The notes below the pieces were generated by a model. That model ran no database searches. It had not been told where the DNA came from and saw nothing but the letters and a program-made list of their open reading frames with translations. A DNA stretch of 64,000 nt, from contig VSSA01000013.1 of assembly GCA_008123405.1 (NCBI GenBank), positions 1-64,000 of the forward strand, given 5' to 3'. Each line of letters opens with the position of its first letter. Position 1 is the stretch's first letter. Shown here piece by piece: positions 33,195 through 41,125 of the stretch. This DNA comes from Nocardioides sp. BGMRC 2183 (lineage in GTDB: Bacteria; Actinomycetota; Actinomycetes; Propionibacteriales; Nocardioidaceae). A program made the position numbers and the translations under genes.

Positions 33195-34762
33195 CGGGTG
33201 ATCTCCTGACGCGGGTCGGGGTGGTCGTCGTGCAACGGGCGGAGCCTGACCGCGACGGTCATGCCACGCTCGGCATTGTTGCGCACTTCGAGCTCGGCGC
33301 CGACCAGGCGGGCGCGTTCCCGCATGATCTTCATGCCGTGGGAGTCCGCGCGGGCGCGCTGCAGGCCGATGCCGTCGTCGGTGACGGTGATGGTCGCCGA
33401 CGGCGGCGCCACCCGGCAGAGCACGTCGACGCTCTGGGCCCGGGAGTGCTTGACAGCGTTGTTGATCGCCTCCTGGGCGATCCGGAACAGCTCGGCCTCG
33501 ACTTCCGGCCGGAGTCTGGTCGGCTGCTCCTCCGAGCGCACCTGGATGGCGATCCCGGAGGCCTCGGAGAGGTGGCGCGCCACGCCGCCGATGGCGGCCC
33601 CGAGGCTCTCGCTCTCACCGATGCTGGTGCGCAGGTTCATCACGGACTGGCGGACCTCCGCGACCACCTTGGTGACCCGCTCACGCAGCATCGTGAAGGC
33701 CTGGGCCTGTTGCTCGTCCCGCGCGCCCGCGGAGAGCGCGTCGACGATGTAGCCGAGCGAGGCGATGTCCTGGGCGACGCCGTCGTGCATCTCCCGGGCC
33801 AGCCGCTGCCGCTCATCCGAGGTGGCGGCGTCGCGAAACTGCGTGAACAGCAGCGCGGTGTCCAGCCGTACGGCGGCGGCTCCGACCTGGTGCTTGAGAT
33901 CTTCGAGCAGGGCGGCTGTCATCTGGACCTCGCCGTCGGCGTCGAGCAGACCGGCCACGACGGCGTGGTCGCTCGGCGCGAAGGCGAAGCCGTGGTCGTC
34001 GATGACGGAGGTGCCGCGCGACCAGGCGTCGAGAGCCAGCATCTCGCAACGCGCGGCATCGACCTCCGTGGGCTCGGGGCGGGAACCGACCGGGGTCAAC
34101 CCGTCGCCGCGCGGCACATAGACGCTGGCGGTGCGGGTCGGGAGGTGGTCGCCGATGACGGCGAGCAGCTCGCCGCTCAACGCGGCGGGATCCAGACCCG
34201 AGTAGAGGTTGCCGGAGAGGTCGATGAGCTGGCGGATCAGGTCCTGCGCCTCCCGGTAGGGGCGCAGCTCGTCGGCCTCGACTCGGTCCGAGGCGAAGGT
34301 GAAGGCGGTGGCCAGACCGATGCCGACGCCGGCCATCGCCCAGGTGAAGATCGAGACCACGGCCTCGCTGGTCAGCTGCCCCTGCCAGGTGATGCCGACC
34401 AGGCCGGTGGCAATCACCTCCAGCGCCACCGTCAGTGGCATCGCGCGGGGACCCTGGGAGAGCGTGGCGAAGAGCGGTGGCACCACCAGCGCGGCCAGGA
34501 TCGTCGGCGAGGACTCCATGCCCACCGCGCAGACCACGCCCACCGCGACCGCCTCGACCGGCGGTGGCAGGGTCAACTCGAGCTCGCGGCGGATCGCGGT
34601 GACTGTCTGGTAGGTCCAGAGCACCGCGATACCCAGGAGCGCCAGCAGGCCTTCGGGCGGCCTGAACCAGAGCGTGGGGGCGCCGATGGCGAGCAGCGCG
34701 AAGAGCCGTGCGGTCGCCAGGATCGTGTACGCCTGGTCGTTCGGCATGAACTGTTTCGGCAC
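33191..34762 (-). CDS. Membrane histidine kinase (HisKA_3 type)
   Basis: The protein (523 aa) has about five to six N-terminal helices (10-150), a GAF-like segment (about 185-280), the dimerisation/phosphoacceptor helix RQRLAREMHDGVAQDIASLGYIVDAL with the His near residue 312, and an ATPase domain (ELFRIAQEAINNAVKHSRA N-box; VTDDGIGL G-box). It is the NarX/DesK-type kinase paired with the response regulator downstream. The ATG at 34762 is 10 bp after the tadC stop; a second ATG five codons on is possible. Confidence 0.92.
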   Translation of the reverse strand: MPKQFMPNDQAYTILATARLFALLAIGAPTLWFRPPEGLLALLGIAVLWTYQTVTAIRRELELTLPPPVEAVAVGVVCAVGMESSPTILAALVVPPLFATLSQGPRAMPLTVALEVIATGLVGITWQGQLTSEAVVSIFTWAMAGVGIGLATAFTFASDRVEADELRPYREAQDLIRQLIDLSGNLYSGLDPAALSGELLAVIGDHLPTRTASVYVPRGDGLTPVGSRPEPTEVDAARCEMLALDAWSRGTSVIDDHGFAFAPSDHAVVAGLLDADGEVQMTAALLEDLKHQVGAAAVRLDTALLFTQFRDAATSDERQRLAREMHDGVAQDIASLGYIVDALSAGARDEQQAQAFTMLRERVTKVVAEVRQSVMNLRTSIGESESLGAAIGGVARHLSEASGIAIQVRSEEQPTRLRPEVEAELFRIAQEAINNAVKHSRAQSVDVLCRVAPPSATITVTDDGIGLQRARADSHGMKIMRERARLVGAELEVRNNAERGMTVAVRLRPLHDDHPDPRQEITR

Positions 34763-34772
34763 GCCAGGCTCC

Positions 34773-35693
34773 TCAGCGGTTGAAGGCGTCCATCGCGCTG
34801 AGCACGGCCGGCCCCATCACGATGACGAAGAGGCAGGGGAGGATGAACAGGATCAGCGGCAGCATGATCTTGACCGGGACCTGCTGCGCCCGCTCCTCGG
34901 CGTACTGGCGTCGCTTGAGCCGGATCTCCGCCGACTGCACGCGCAGCACCTGGCTGATGGAGACACCGAAGGCGTCCGCCTGGACCATCGCGGCGATGAA
35001 AGCGTGCAGGTCGTCCACGTTGCTGCGTCCGGCCACCGCCCGCAACGCCTCGGCTCGGCTCTTGCCGAGCTGCATCTCGCGCAGTGCGCGGGAGAACTCC
35101 TCGGCCACCGGGCCGTCGGTGTGCCGGGCCACGTGCTGCAGGGCCGCGTCGAAGCCCAGACCCGCCTCGACGCTGATCGCGAGCAGGTCGACAGCGTCGG
35201 CGAGATCGCGACGGACCCGGTCGGCCCGCTTGGACGCCGCGTTGTAGAGGTAGATGTCGGGGACCAGGAACCCGCCGACGATGCCGACGAGTGCCAGCAG
35301 CAACAGCCAGCTGCCGGCCAGGCCGAGCAGCACGCCGTACACGACCGCGCAGATCGGTACGACGACCGCGGCCATCACCTTCAACGACACGACCCGGTCC
35401 ACGGACCACTCCCGCGGGTTGCCGGCCAGATCGAGCTGGTGCCGGATCCGCTCGGTCTTGTCGGCGCCGGTGATCCGTCGCCCGATCGCCAGCGCGCGGC
35501 GCTGGAACGGGGCGAGGACCCGATCGGCGAACGGCTGGTCCAGCTCAGGCTCCACGTCCGCCGGGTGATGTCCGGACCGCTCCAGGCTGTCCAGGGCGCG
35601 GGCGACTCCTGCCGAGGGCTCGTCGCGGGTGAAGGCGCTCAGCGCGGCGACGGCGGCAGCCAAGAGAAGCGTGAACCCGAGCAGGAGCAGCAT
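34773..35693 (-). CDS. tadC: Tad pilus inner-membrane platform protein
   Basis: A 306-residue T2SF-fold protein. An N-terminal helix and a central helix pair (about 105-150) flank the conserved DAVDLLAISVEAGLGFDAALQHVARH, ALREMQLGKSRAEALRAVA and ISQVLRVQSAEIRLKRRQYAEE, ending in a C-terminal helix. With TadB it forms the platform on which TadA acts. ATG 35693 overlaps the tadB stop (TGATG). Confidence 0.93.
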   Translation of the reverse strand: MLLLLGFTLLLAAAVAALSAFTRDEPSAGVARALDSLERSGHHPADVEPELDQPFADRVLAPFQRRALAIGRRITGADKTERIRHQLDLAGNPREWSVDRVVSLKVMAAVVVPICAVVYGVLLGLAGSWLLLLALVGIVGGFLVPDIYLYNAASKRADRVRRDLADAVDLLAISVEAGLGFDAALQHVARHTDGPVAEEFSRALREMQLGKSRAEALRAVAGRSNVDDLHAFIAAMVQADAFGVSISQVLRVQSAEIRLKRRQYAEERAQQVPVKIMLPLILFILPCLFVIVMGPAVLSAMDAFNR

Positions 35694-37606
35694 CACACCT
35701 CCACCTTGACCAACCGGGACATCCAGAGCACGCCGATCGCCATCCAGACCGCGCTGGAGATCAGCAGGAACCAGCCACGGGCATCGGCGACGAGCGGTGC
35801 CAGGAACCCCGGGTTGGTGAGCAGCAGGAAGAGGGCGAACACCGGCGGCAGCGCGCAGAGGATGACCGCCGACAACCGTCCCTCCGCCGAGAGGGTCTGT
35901 ACCTGCCGGCGCAGGTACTGCCGCTCGCGCATGGTCCCGGCCACGGTCAGCAGCAGTTCGGCCAGATTGCCGCCCACTTGACGCTGGATGCGGATCGCCA
36001 TCACCACCCAGGCGAAGTCCTTGCTGGCGAACCGCTCGGCTACCCCGTCGAAGGCGTCCTCCAGCGAGAGCCCGATCCGGTTCTCCACCAGGACCCGCTT
36101 GAACTCCGAGGCGATCGGTTCGGAACCCTCCCGCACCACCGTGTCCACAGCCTGGGGGAGCGAAAGCCCGGCGGTCAGCGCGCTGGAGAGGATCTGCAGC
36201 ACCTCGGGCAGGTTCGCCTCGAATGCACGCCGCCGACGGGCAGTGCGGACGCGTAGGTAGACCCCAGGTGCCAGCAGCCCCAGCACCAGGAAGATCATCC
36301 CGACCAGGAGGTTGCCCTGCCCGGCGAGCAGCCCGACGAACGCCCCGAGCACGGCACAACCGGCCTGGAGCAGCACCCACTCCGAGGCCTTGAAGCCGCT
36401 GCCGGCGCTGGTCAACCGTCGGCTCAGGCGATCGTTCAGACCGCTGTTGCGCGCCAGCAGTCCGGCGGCCGCCGCCCGAACCGGCTCCAGCAACGGCTCC
36501 CGCGGTCGTTCCGGTGCGGCACGGCTGGTGCCGGTCGAACGACCACCGGTCGTGTAGGCGGCGACGCGGTCGGCGATCGTCGCGGGTGCGGTTCGTCCAG
36601 GGATCAGCAGGATCCCCACCAGCAGGAGGGCGGTGCCGAAGGTGGCCACGCCCACCACCAACAGCCACCGCGGCGCCAGCCACCCGGCATTCGGGTCGTT
36701 GGCCTCGGCGACGGGCTCGGCCTCCTCGGGCACCTGCTGGATCGGGGCCAGAGCTGTCGCGACGACCGGTCCGGAGTCGGTGGGAAGCGTCACCTCCACG
36801 GTGGCCTCGGTCGCCGAGAAGCCGTCGGGCAACGGAGCAGTCACCTCGACCTGGTTGCCGAGCAGGTCGGCTGCCCGTTCGAACGTGTTCGACAGCACGC
36901 GACTGGAGGAGGCGATCACCTCGCCCTGCCCGGCCGCCGCCATCGCTTCCAGGGCGGCCAGCGCCTCACCGCGCTGGTTGAGCGCGACCACGTCGAGGAG
37001 CACTGCGGACTCCTCGATGCGGGAGGTCAGATCGTCCAGCGTCACGCTGCCGCCGGTGTCGGCACCGTCGGAGAGCACCAGCAGCGAGCGCTGACCGGAG
37101 TCGCCGGCGACCTCGATGGCCTCGGCGACTCCGTCGTAGAGGAGCGTGTTGCGGCTCAGGCTGAGGTCGGTGACGACATCGCGCGCGGCCTCCCGGTCCA
37201 CCGTCGGCTCCAGCGCGACGTCGACGTCGCTGTCGAAGGTGACGATGCCGACCTCGACGTTGGCCGGCACCGTGTCGAGGTAGGTCCGCGCCGCCTGTTG
37301 GGCCGCACGGAAACGACCGTTACGGCGCATCGAGTTGCTGGTGTCGATGGCGAGGACCGCGGTGCGCTCGATCTCGCTGGCCGGGGAGGCGGTGGCCTCC
37401 AGTGGCTGCCCGTCCAGCGTCGCGGTGACACCGTCCAGATCGGGAGTGAGGTCGAGCGGCACAGTGACCAGGACCCGGAGACGCTCGCCGGTCGAGTCGA
37501 CGTAGGAGATGGACGCCTCGTCAGCGGCCTGGACGGGGGAGGCGGTGAAGGCGAGGAGAAGGGCCGCGAGGAGGGCCGATGCCGCGGTGCGCCCTCGGCG
37601 GCCCAC
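35693..37606 (-). CDS. tadB: von Willebrand A domain fused to Tad platform protein TadB
   Basis: The protein (637 aa) is longer than TadB alone (about 300). It has a signal peptide (to about 27), a short beta domain, and a vWA domain (about 82-245) with the metal site AIDTSNSM, later LLYDGV and LLVLSDGADTGG. A linker and membrane helix follow (about 310-335), then a T2SF domain with LPEVLQILSSALTAGLSLPQAVDTVVREG and VMAIRIQRQVGGNLAELLLTVAGTMRER. The vWA part faces outward and could bind a partner or substrate during pilus work. The GTG overlaps the tadA stop by one base (TAGTG). Confidence 0.92.
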   Translation of the reverse strand: MGRRGRTAASALLAALLLAFTASPVQAADEASISYVDSTGERLRVLVTVPLDLTPDLDGVTATLDGQPLEATASPASEIERTAVLAIDTSNSMRRNGRFRAAQQAARTYLDTVPANVEVGIVTFDSDVDVALEPTVDREAARDVVTDLSLSRNTLLYDGVAEAIEVAGDSGQRSLLVLSDGADTGGSVTLDDLTSRIEESAVLLDVVALNQRGEALAALEAMAAAGQGEVIASSSRVLSNTFERAADLLGNQVEVTAPLPDGFSATEATVEVTLPTDSGPVVATALAPIQQVPEEAEPVAEANDPNAGWLAPRWLLVVGVATFGTALLLVGILLIPGRTAPATIADRVAAYTTGGRSTGTSRAAPERPREPLLEPVRAAAAGLLARNSGLNDRLSRRLTSAGSGFKASEWVLLQAGCAVLGAFVGLLAGQGNLLVGMIFLVLGLLAPGVYLRVRTARRRRAFEANLPEVLQILSSALTAGLSLPQAVDTVVREGSEPIASEFKRVLVENRIGLSLEDAFDGVAERFASKDFAWVVMAIRIQRQVGGNLAELLLTVAGTMRERQYLRRQVQTLSAEGRLSAVILCALPPVFALFLLLTNPGFLAPLVADARGWFLLISSAVWMAIGVLWMSRLVKVEV

Positions 37607-39102
37607 TACAGCTGTCCCGTCCGGAAGACCGTGGGGTCCACCGACACGTTGGCGTAGGCGAGCTTGTCGAGGAACTTCGGTCGCAGCCCGGTCGAGCGGA
37701 GCCGCCCCAGCGCCCGGCCGTTCTCGTCGTACCCGGCGGAGCTGTCGAAGACGAAGACGTCCTGGAGGGTGATGACGTCGCCCTCCATCCGCTCCACCTC
37801 GGTGATGTGGGTGATCCGGCGGGAGCCGTCCTTGAAGCGGGTCTGGTGCACGATCAGGTCCACCGCAGCCGCGATCTGCTCGCGCACCGCCTTGATCGGG
37901 AGGTCCATCCCGGCCATCAGCACCATCGTCTCCAAGCGGGAGAGTGTGTCGCGGGGCCCGTTGGAGTGCAGGGTGCAGATCGAGCCGTCGTGGCCGGTGT
38001 TCATCGCCTGCAGCATGTCGAGCGCGGAGGCGTCGCGGACCTCGCCGATCACGATCCGGTCCGGTCGCATCCGCAGGCTGTTGCGGACCAGGTCGCGGAT
38101 CGAGACCTCGCCCCGGCCCTCGATGTTGGAGGGCCGCGACTCCAGCCGGACCACGTGGTCCTGGAGCAGCTGCAGCTCGGCCGCGTCCTCGATGGTCACG
38201 ATCCGCTCATCGGAGGGGATGAAGGAGGAGACCGCGTTGAGGGTGGTGGTCTTGCCTGCCCCGGTGCCGCCCGAGACGACGATGTTGAGCCGGCCACGGA
38301 CACAGGCGGCGAGGAAGTCGGCGGTCGCGGTGGTCAGTGACCCGAGGTTGATCAGGTCCTCGATGGTCAGCGCGTCGGAGGCGAACTTCCGGATCGTCAA
38401 CGCCGAGCCGTCGATGGCCAGCGGCGGGATCACTGCGTTGACCCGGCTGCCGTCGGGGAGTCGAGCGTCGACCATCGGGCTCGACTCATCGACGCGGCGA
38501 CCGATGCGCGACACGATCTTGTCGATGGTCCGCCGCAGGTGTGCTTCGTCGGAGAAGTGCACGTCGGCCTTGACCAGGCGACCGCGCCGCTCGAGCCAGA
38601 CGCTGTCGTAGGAGTTCACCATGACTTCGGAGATCTCCGGATCGCGCAGCAGCGGGTCGATCGGGCCGAAGCCGAGGATGTCATCGGTGATCTCGCTGGT
38701 CACCCGGGACCGGTCGGCGTTGCTCAGCGGCCGGTCCTGGGCGCCGAGGACGTCCGCCAACACCGTGCGGACCTGCTCCTCGAGGTCCGACTGCTCCATG
38801 TCGGCGTCGTAGAGCCGGGGGCCGAGCTCGCGCAGCAGCTCGGCGTGCACCCTCGCCTTGAGCTCTTCGAGCCGTTCACTGTCCCCGCCCGCGAGCACAC
38901 GCCGACGGGCCTGTCCGCTGGCGGCGCCGACGGCCGCGGAGCGAGCCGAGATCGGGCTGCTCGACGTCGCTGGTGCCGCGCTGTGCCGCGGGCCCGGGCC
39001 GGCACCGTCCTCCCGAGGCGACTCAGCCGGTTCCGGCTCGGCGTCGGTGTGGCCTGTCGCCTCGCGACGGGCGGCGGCCAGCCGCTCGGACAGGCTGGAC
39101 AT
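37606..39102 (-). CDS. tadA: Tad pilus assembly/retraction ATPase
   Basis: The protein (498 aa) has a low-complexity N terminus (1-70), an N-terminal domain with DILGFGPIDPLLRDPEISEVMVN, and the secretion ATPase core: SGGTGAGKTTTLNA (Walker A), RIVTIEDAAELQL (Asp box), RNSLRMRPDRIVIGEVRD (Walker B) and NTGHDGSICTLHSN (His box). It is the cytoplasmic motor for Flp pili. The ATG overlaps the tadZ stop (TGATG). Confidence 0.96.
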   Translation of the reverse strand: MSSLSERLAAARREATGHTDAEPEPAESPREDGAGPGPRHSAAPATSSSPISARSAAVGAASGQARRRVLAGGDSERLEELKARVHAELLRELGPRLYDADMEQSDLEEQVRTVLADVLGAQDRPLSNADRSRVTSEITDDILGFGPIDPLLRDPEISEVMVNSYDSVWLERRGRLVKADVHFSDEAHLRRTIDKIVSRIGRRVDESSPMVDARLPDGSRVNAVIPPLAIDGSALTIRKFASDALTIEDLINLGSLTTATADFLAACVRGRLNIVVSGGTGAGKTTTLNAVSSFIPSDERIVTIEDAAELQLLQDHVVRLESRPSNIEGRGEVSIRDLVRNSLRMRPDRIVIGEVRDASALDMLQAMNTGHDGSICTLHSNGPRDTLSRLETMVLMAGMDLPIKAVREQIAAAVDLIVHQTRFKDGSRRITHITEVERMEGDVITLQDVFVFDSSAGYDENGRALGRLRSTGLRPKFLDKLAYANVSVDPTVFRTGQL

Positions 39103-40277
39103 CAGTTCCTGCCGCGGCGGAACAGGCCGCGGGACCGGCCCGTCGACGCTCTCGAGGTGCCGGGACCGTCGACCGACTGACCCGTCATCAGCTCCGCCAG
39201 ATCGCGGAAGGACTGACTGGCAGCGTGCTGGGGTGTCCCGATCACGATCGGTGTGCCGGCGTTGGTCGACGCGGCGATCTCCATCGCCGTCGTCACCCGG
39301 GCGGCGACCGGCATGCCGAGGATCGATTCGACCTTCGCCACCGAGATGCCGACCGCGTCGTCGGCCCGGTTCAGCAGGAGGTGACGGTGTCCGCGTGCGA
39401 TCCGGAGCAGGTCCATCGTCTCCAGCGCCACCTTGACGTTCTTCAGCGTCGGTACGTCGAGTGTCGCCACCACCACGCACTCGTCGGTCTCGTCGAGAGC
39501 GGTCAGCGTGGCGTCGTCGAAGGAGGGGGAGGTGTCGACGACCACGTAGTCGAAGCCCTCGCGCAGTGCCCGCAGCGTGCGGGAGATCAACGCCGGAGTG
39601 ATCCGCTCGCGCACGTCGGGATGCGACGGCGCGGCGAGCACGGTCAGCGAGTCCTCGTGCCGGGTGAGCAGGCCTTCGAGCATCGCCAGATCGATGGCGC
39701 TCTCGGAGCCGACCGCGTGCTCGATGGAATGGGTCGGGAAGAGCTGCATCGTGATCGCGACGTCGCCGAAAGCCAGGTCGAGGTCGACCAGGCAGACCTT
39801 GCGGGCGCCGCCGTCGGAGAGCGCGAGGGCGAGGTTCACCGAAGCGGTGGTCTTGCCGACGCCGCCCTTGGGGGAGAAGACGGTCACCACCCGCCCGAGA
39901 CGTCGTGCGCCGGCCGGACCGCGGAGCGCCGCGTGCAGCTGATGCGCCCGTTCGACGGCGAGGGTCAGCGCCTTCTCGTCGTCGCGTCGTACGACGTCGC
40001 GCACGCCGGCGTGCATCGCCCTGGTCAGCAGCTCGGTGTCGAACTCGTCGCGCACCAACACGATGCTCACGGTGGGTCGCTGGATGCGCAGGTCCTCGGC
40101 CACGCCGACCGCCGCGTCGAGCGCGATGCTGGGCCCGAGCACGACGACGTACTCGTCGGGATGCTGGTCGAGCCAGGCGGTCAGGCGGTCCTCGGTGCCA
40201 ACCGCGTGCGAGCCCGCGGGCTGTGCACGCTGCAGGTCGGCGACGGCGGTCGAATCGGGTTCGACGATCACGGGCAT
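39102..40277 (-). CDS. tadZ: Tad pilus localisation ATPase (CpaE/TadZ)
   Basis: The protein (391 aa) has an N-terminal receiver-like domain (about 15-120) and a MinD/ParA-type ATPase with VFSPKGGVGKTTASVNLALAL (deviant Walker A), VCLVDLDLAFGD, and DYVVVDTSPSFDDATLTAL. These proteins place the pilus machine at its site. It lies 12 bp after cpaB and overlaps tadA by one base. Confidence 0.93.
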   Translation of the reverse strand: MPVIVEPDSTAVADLQRAQPAGSHAVGTEDRLTAWLDQHPDEYVVVLGPSIALDAAVGVAEDLRIQRPTVSIVLVRDEFDTELLTRAMHAGVRDVVRRDDEKALTLAVERAHQLHAALRGPAGARRLGRVVTVFSPKGGVGKTTASVNLALALSDGGARKVCLVDLDLAFGDVAITMQLFPTHSIEHAVGSESAIDLAMLEGLLTRHEDSLTVLAAPSHPDVRERITPALISRTLRALREGFDYVVVDTSPSFDDATLTALDETDECVVVATLDVPTLKNVKVALETMDLLRIARGHRHLLLNRADDAVGISVAKVESILGMPVAARVTTAMEIAASTNAGTPIVIGTPQHAASQSFRDLAELMTGQSVDGPGTSRASTGRSRGLFRRGRN

Positions 40278-40289
40278 GACGCGCCTACC

Positions 40290-40997
40290 TCACTCGAAGA
40301 CGTTCGAACTGTCGACGCCCTCGTCGGTCCGAACCTTACTCTCGTCGTTGAGCAGGGCCACCGAGAGTTCGCCGATGCTCTCGGCGAAACGGACCCGCTC
40401 GGCGTCCTTCTGGGTCAGGGCCAAGGTGAGCAGGGAAGTCTCGCCGGCGTCCTCCTGGCCGCCGTTCGGGGTGGAGGTGGTGCGCCCCACCGCCAGCACC
40501 TGGACGCGCTCGAGCAGGACCCTGGTCGAATCACCCGGGCGGGTGAGGAAGACGGTGATGTCGGCTCCGGGGCGAATGAAGTCGCCGACCCGGGCGTCGT
40601 CCTCGATGCTGACCGAGATCGCCATCTCCTCACCCGGGATGATCAGGTCGCCGTCGGCCTCGACCTCGTCCTCCCCTCCGAACTTGGCGGAGATCAGCTG
40701 CTCGCCGGGGTAGATCCGGACCCGCGCGTAGTCACCCGCGAGGTCGTCGGTGGAGTCGGTGGCGCCGTCGAGGACCTGGCCCTGGGGGACCGGTGACAAC
40801 TCGACCTTCCCCGCCTCCAAGGCCAACTGGATCGACTCGCCCGGCGCGATCTCCTGGGTGGCGGTGAGCACCTGGACCGTGTCGTACTCCTCCGCGGCAC
40901 GCGTCTCCGCACCGCGGGCATAGAGGAAGACCGCGCCCACCCCGAGCGCGGCGGCGAGCACCGCGACGACGAGCAGAATCAGTCTCTGGCGTTCCAT
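40290..40997 (-). CDS. cpaB: Flp pilus assembly protein CpaB/RcpC
   Basis: A 235-residue protein with an N-terminal membrane helix (about 6-26), then a SAF-like domain (VLTATQEIAPGESIQLALEAGKVELSPVPQG) and an RcpC domain (GEEMAISVSIEDDARVGDFIRPGADITVFLTR). It is the first gene of the tad operon. The ATG at 40997 has GAGGGG upstream. A perfect 16-bp palindrome lies about 48 bp before it. Confidence 0.92.
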   Translation of the reverse strand: MERQRLILLVVAVLAAALGVGAVFLYARGAETRAAEEYDTVQVLTATQEIAPGESIQLALEAGKVELSPVPQGQVLDGATDSTDDLAGDYARVRIYPGEQLISAKFGGEDEVEADGDLIIPGEEMAISVSIEDDARVGDFIRPGADITVFLTRPGDSTRVLLERVQVLAVGRTTSTPNGGQEDAGETSLLTLALTQKDAERVRFAESIGELSVALLNDESKVRTDEGVDSSNVFE

Positions 40998-41044
40998 CGG
41001 GCCCCCTCGCCAGTCCGTACGGCGCCGCCCTGCCGCCGGATGCG

Positions 41045-41060
41045 GCTGACGGCCGTCAGC
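41045..41060. promoter_or_regulatory. 16-bp perfect palindrome upstream of the tad operon
   Basis: GCTGACGGCCGTCAGC is fully self-complementary and lies in the short region between cpaB and the acyl-CoA synthetase. It could be an operator for the tad operon or part of a terminator of the acyl-CoA synthetase transcript, which ends 66 bp away and is on the same strand. Confidence 0.4.
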
Positions 41061-41125
41061 AGGCCGAGGTTAGCGGCATCGAGGGTGTCGCGACGAGGGG
41101 CGCCCCGAAATCAGCGCCGACGTCG

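Noticed and set aside
35693-37606. Frameshift or fused neighbour artefact producing the vWA-TadB protein
   Set aside because: The frame is continuous, with a sensible signal peptide, vWA domain, linker helix and T2SF domain, and it overlaps the flanking tad genes by one base on each side as a normal operon member.
37606-39480. Extended frame for the Tad ATPase reaching 39480
   Set aside because: The added part is antisense-like Arg/Gly-rich text in the tadZ region; tadA starts at 39102 with a one-base overlap of the tadZ stop.
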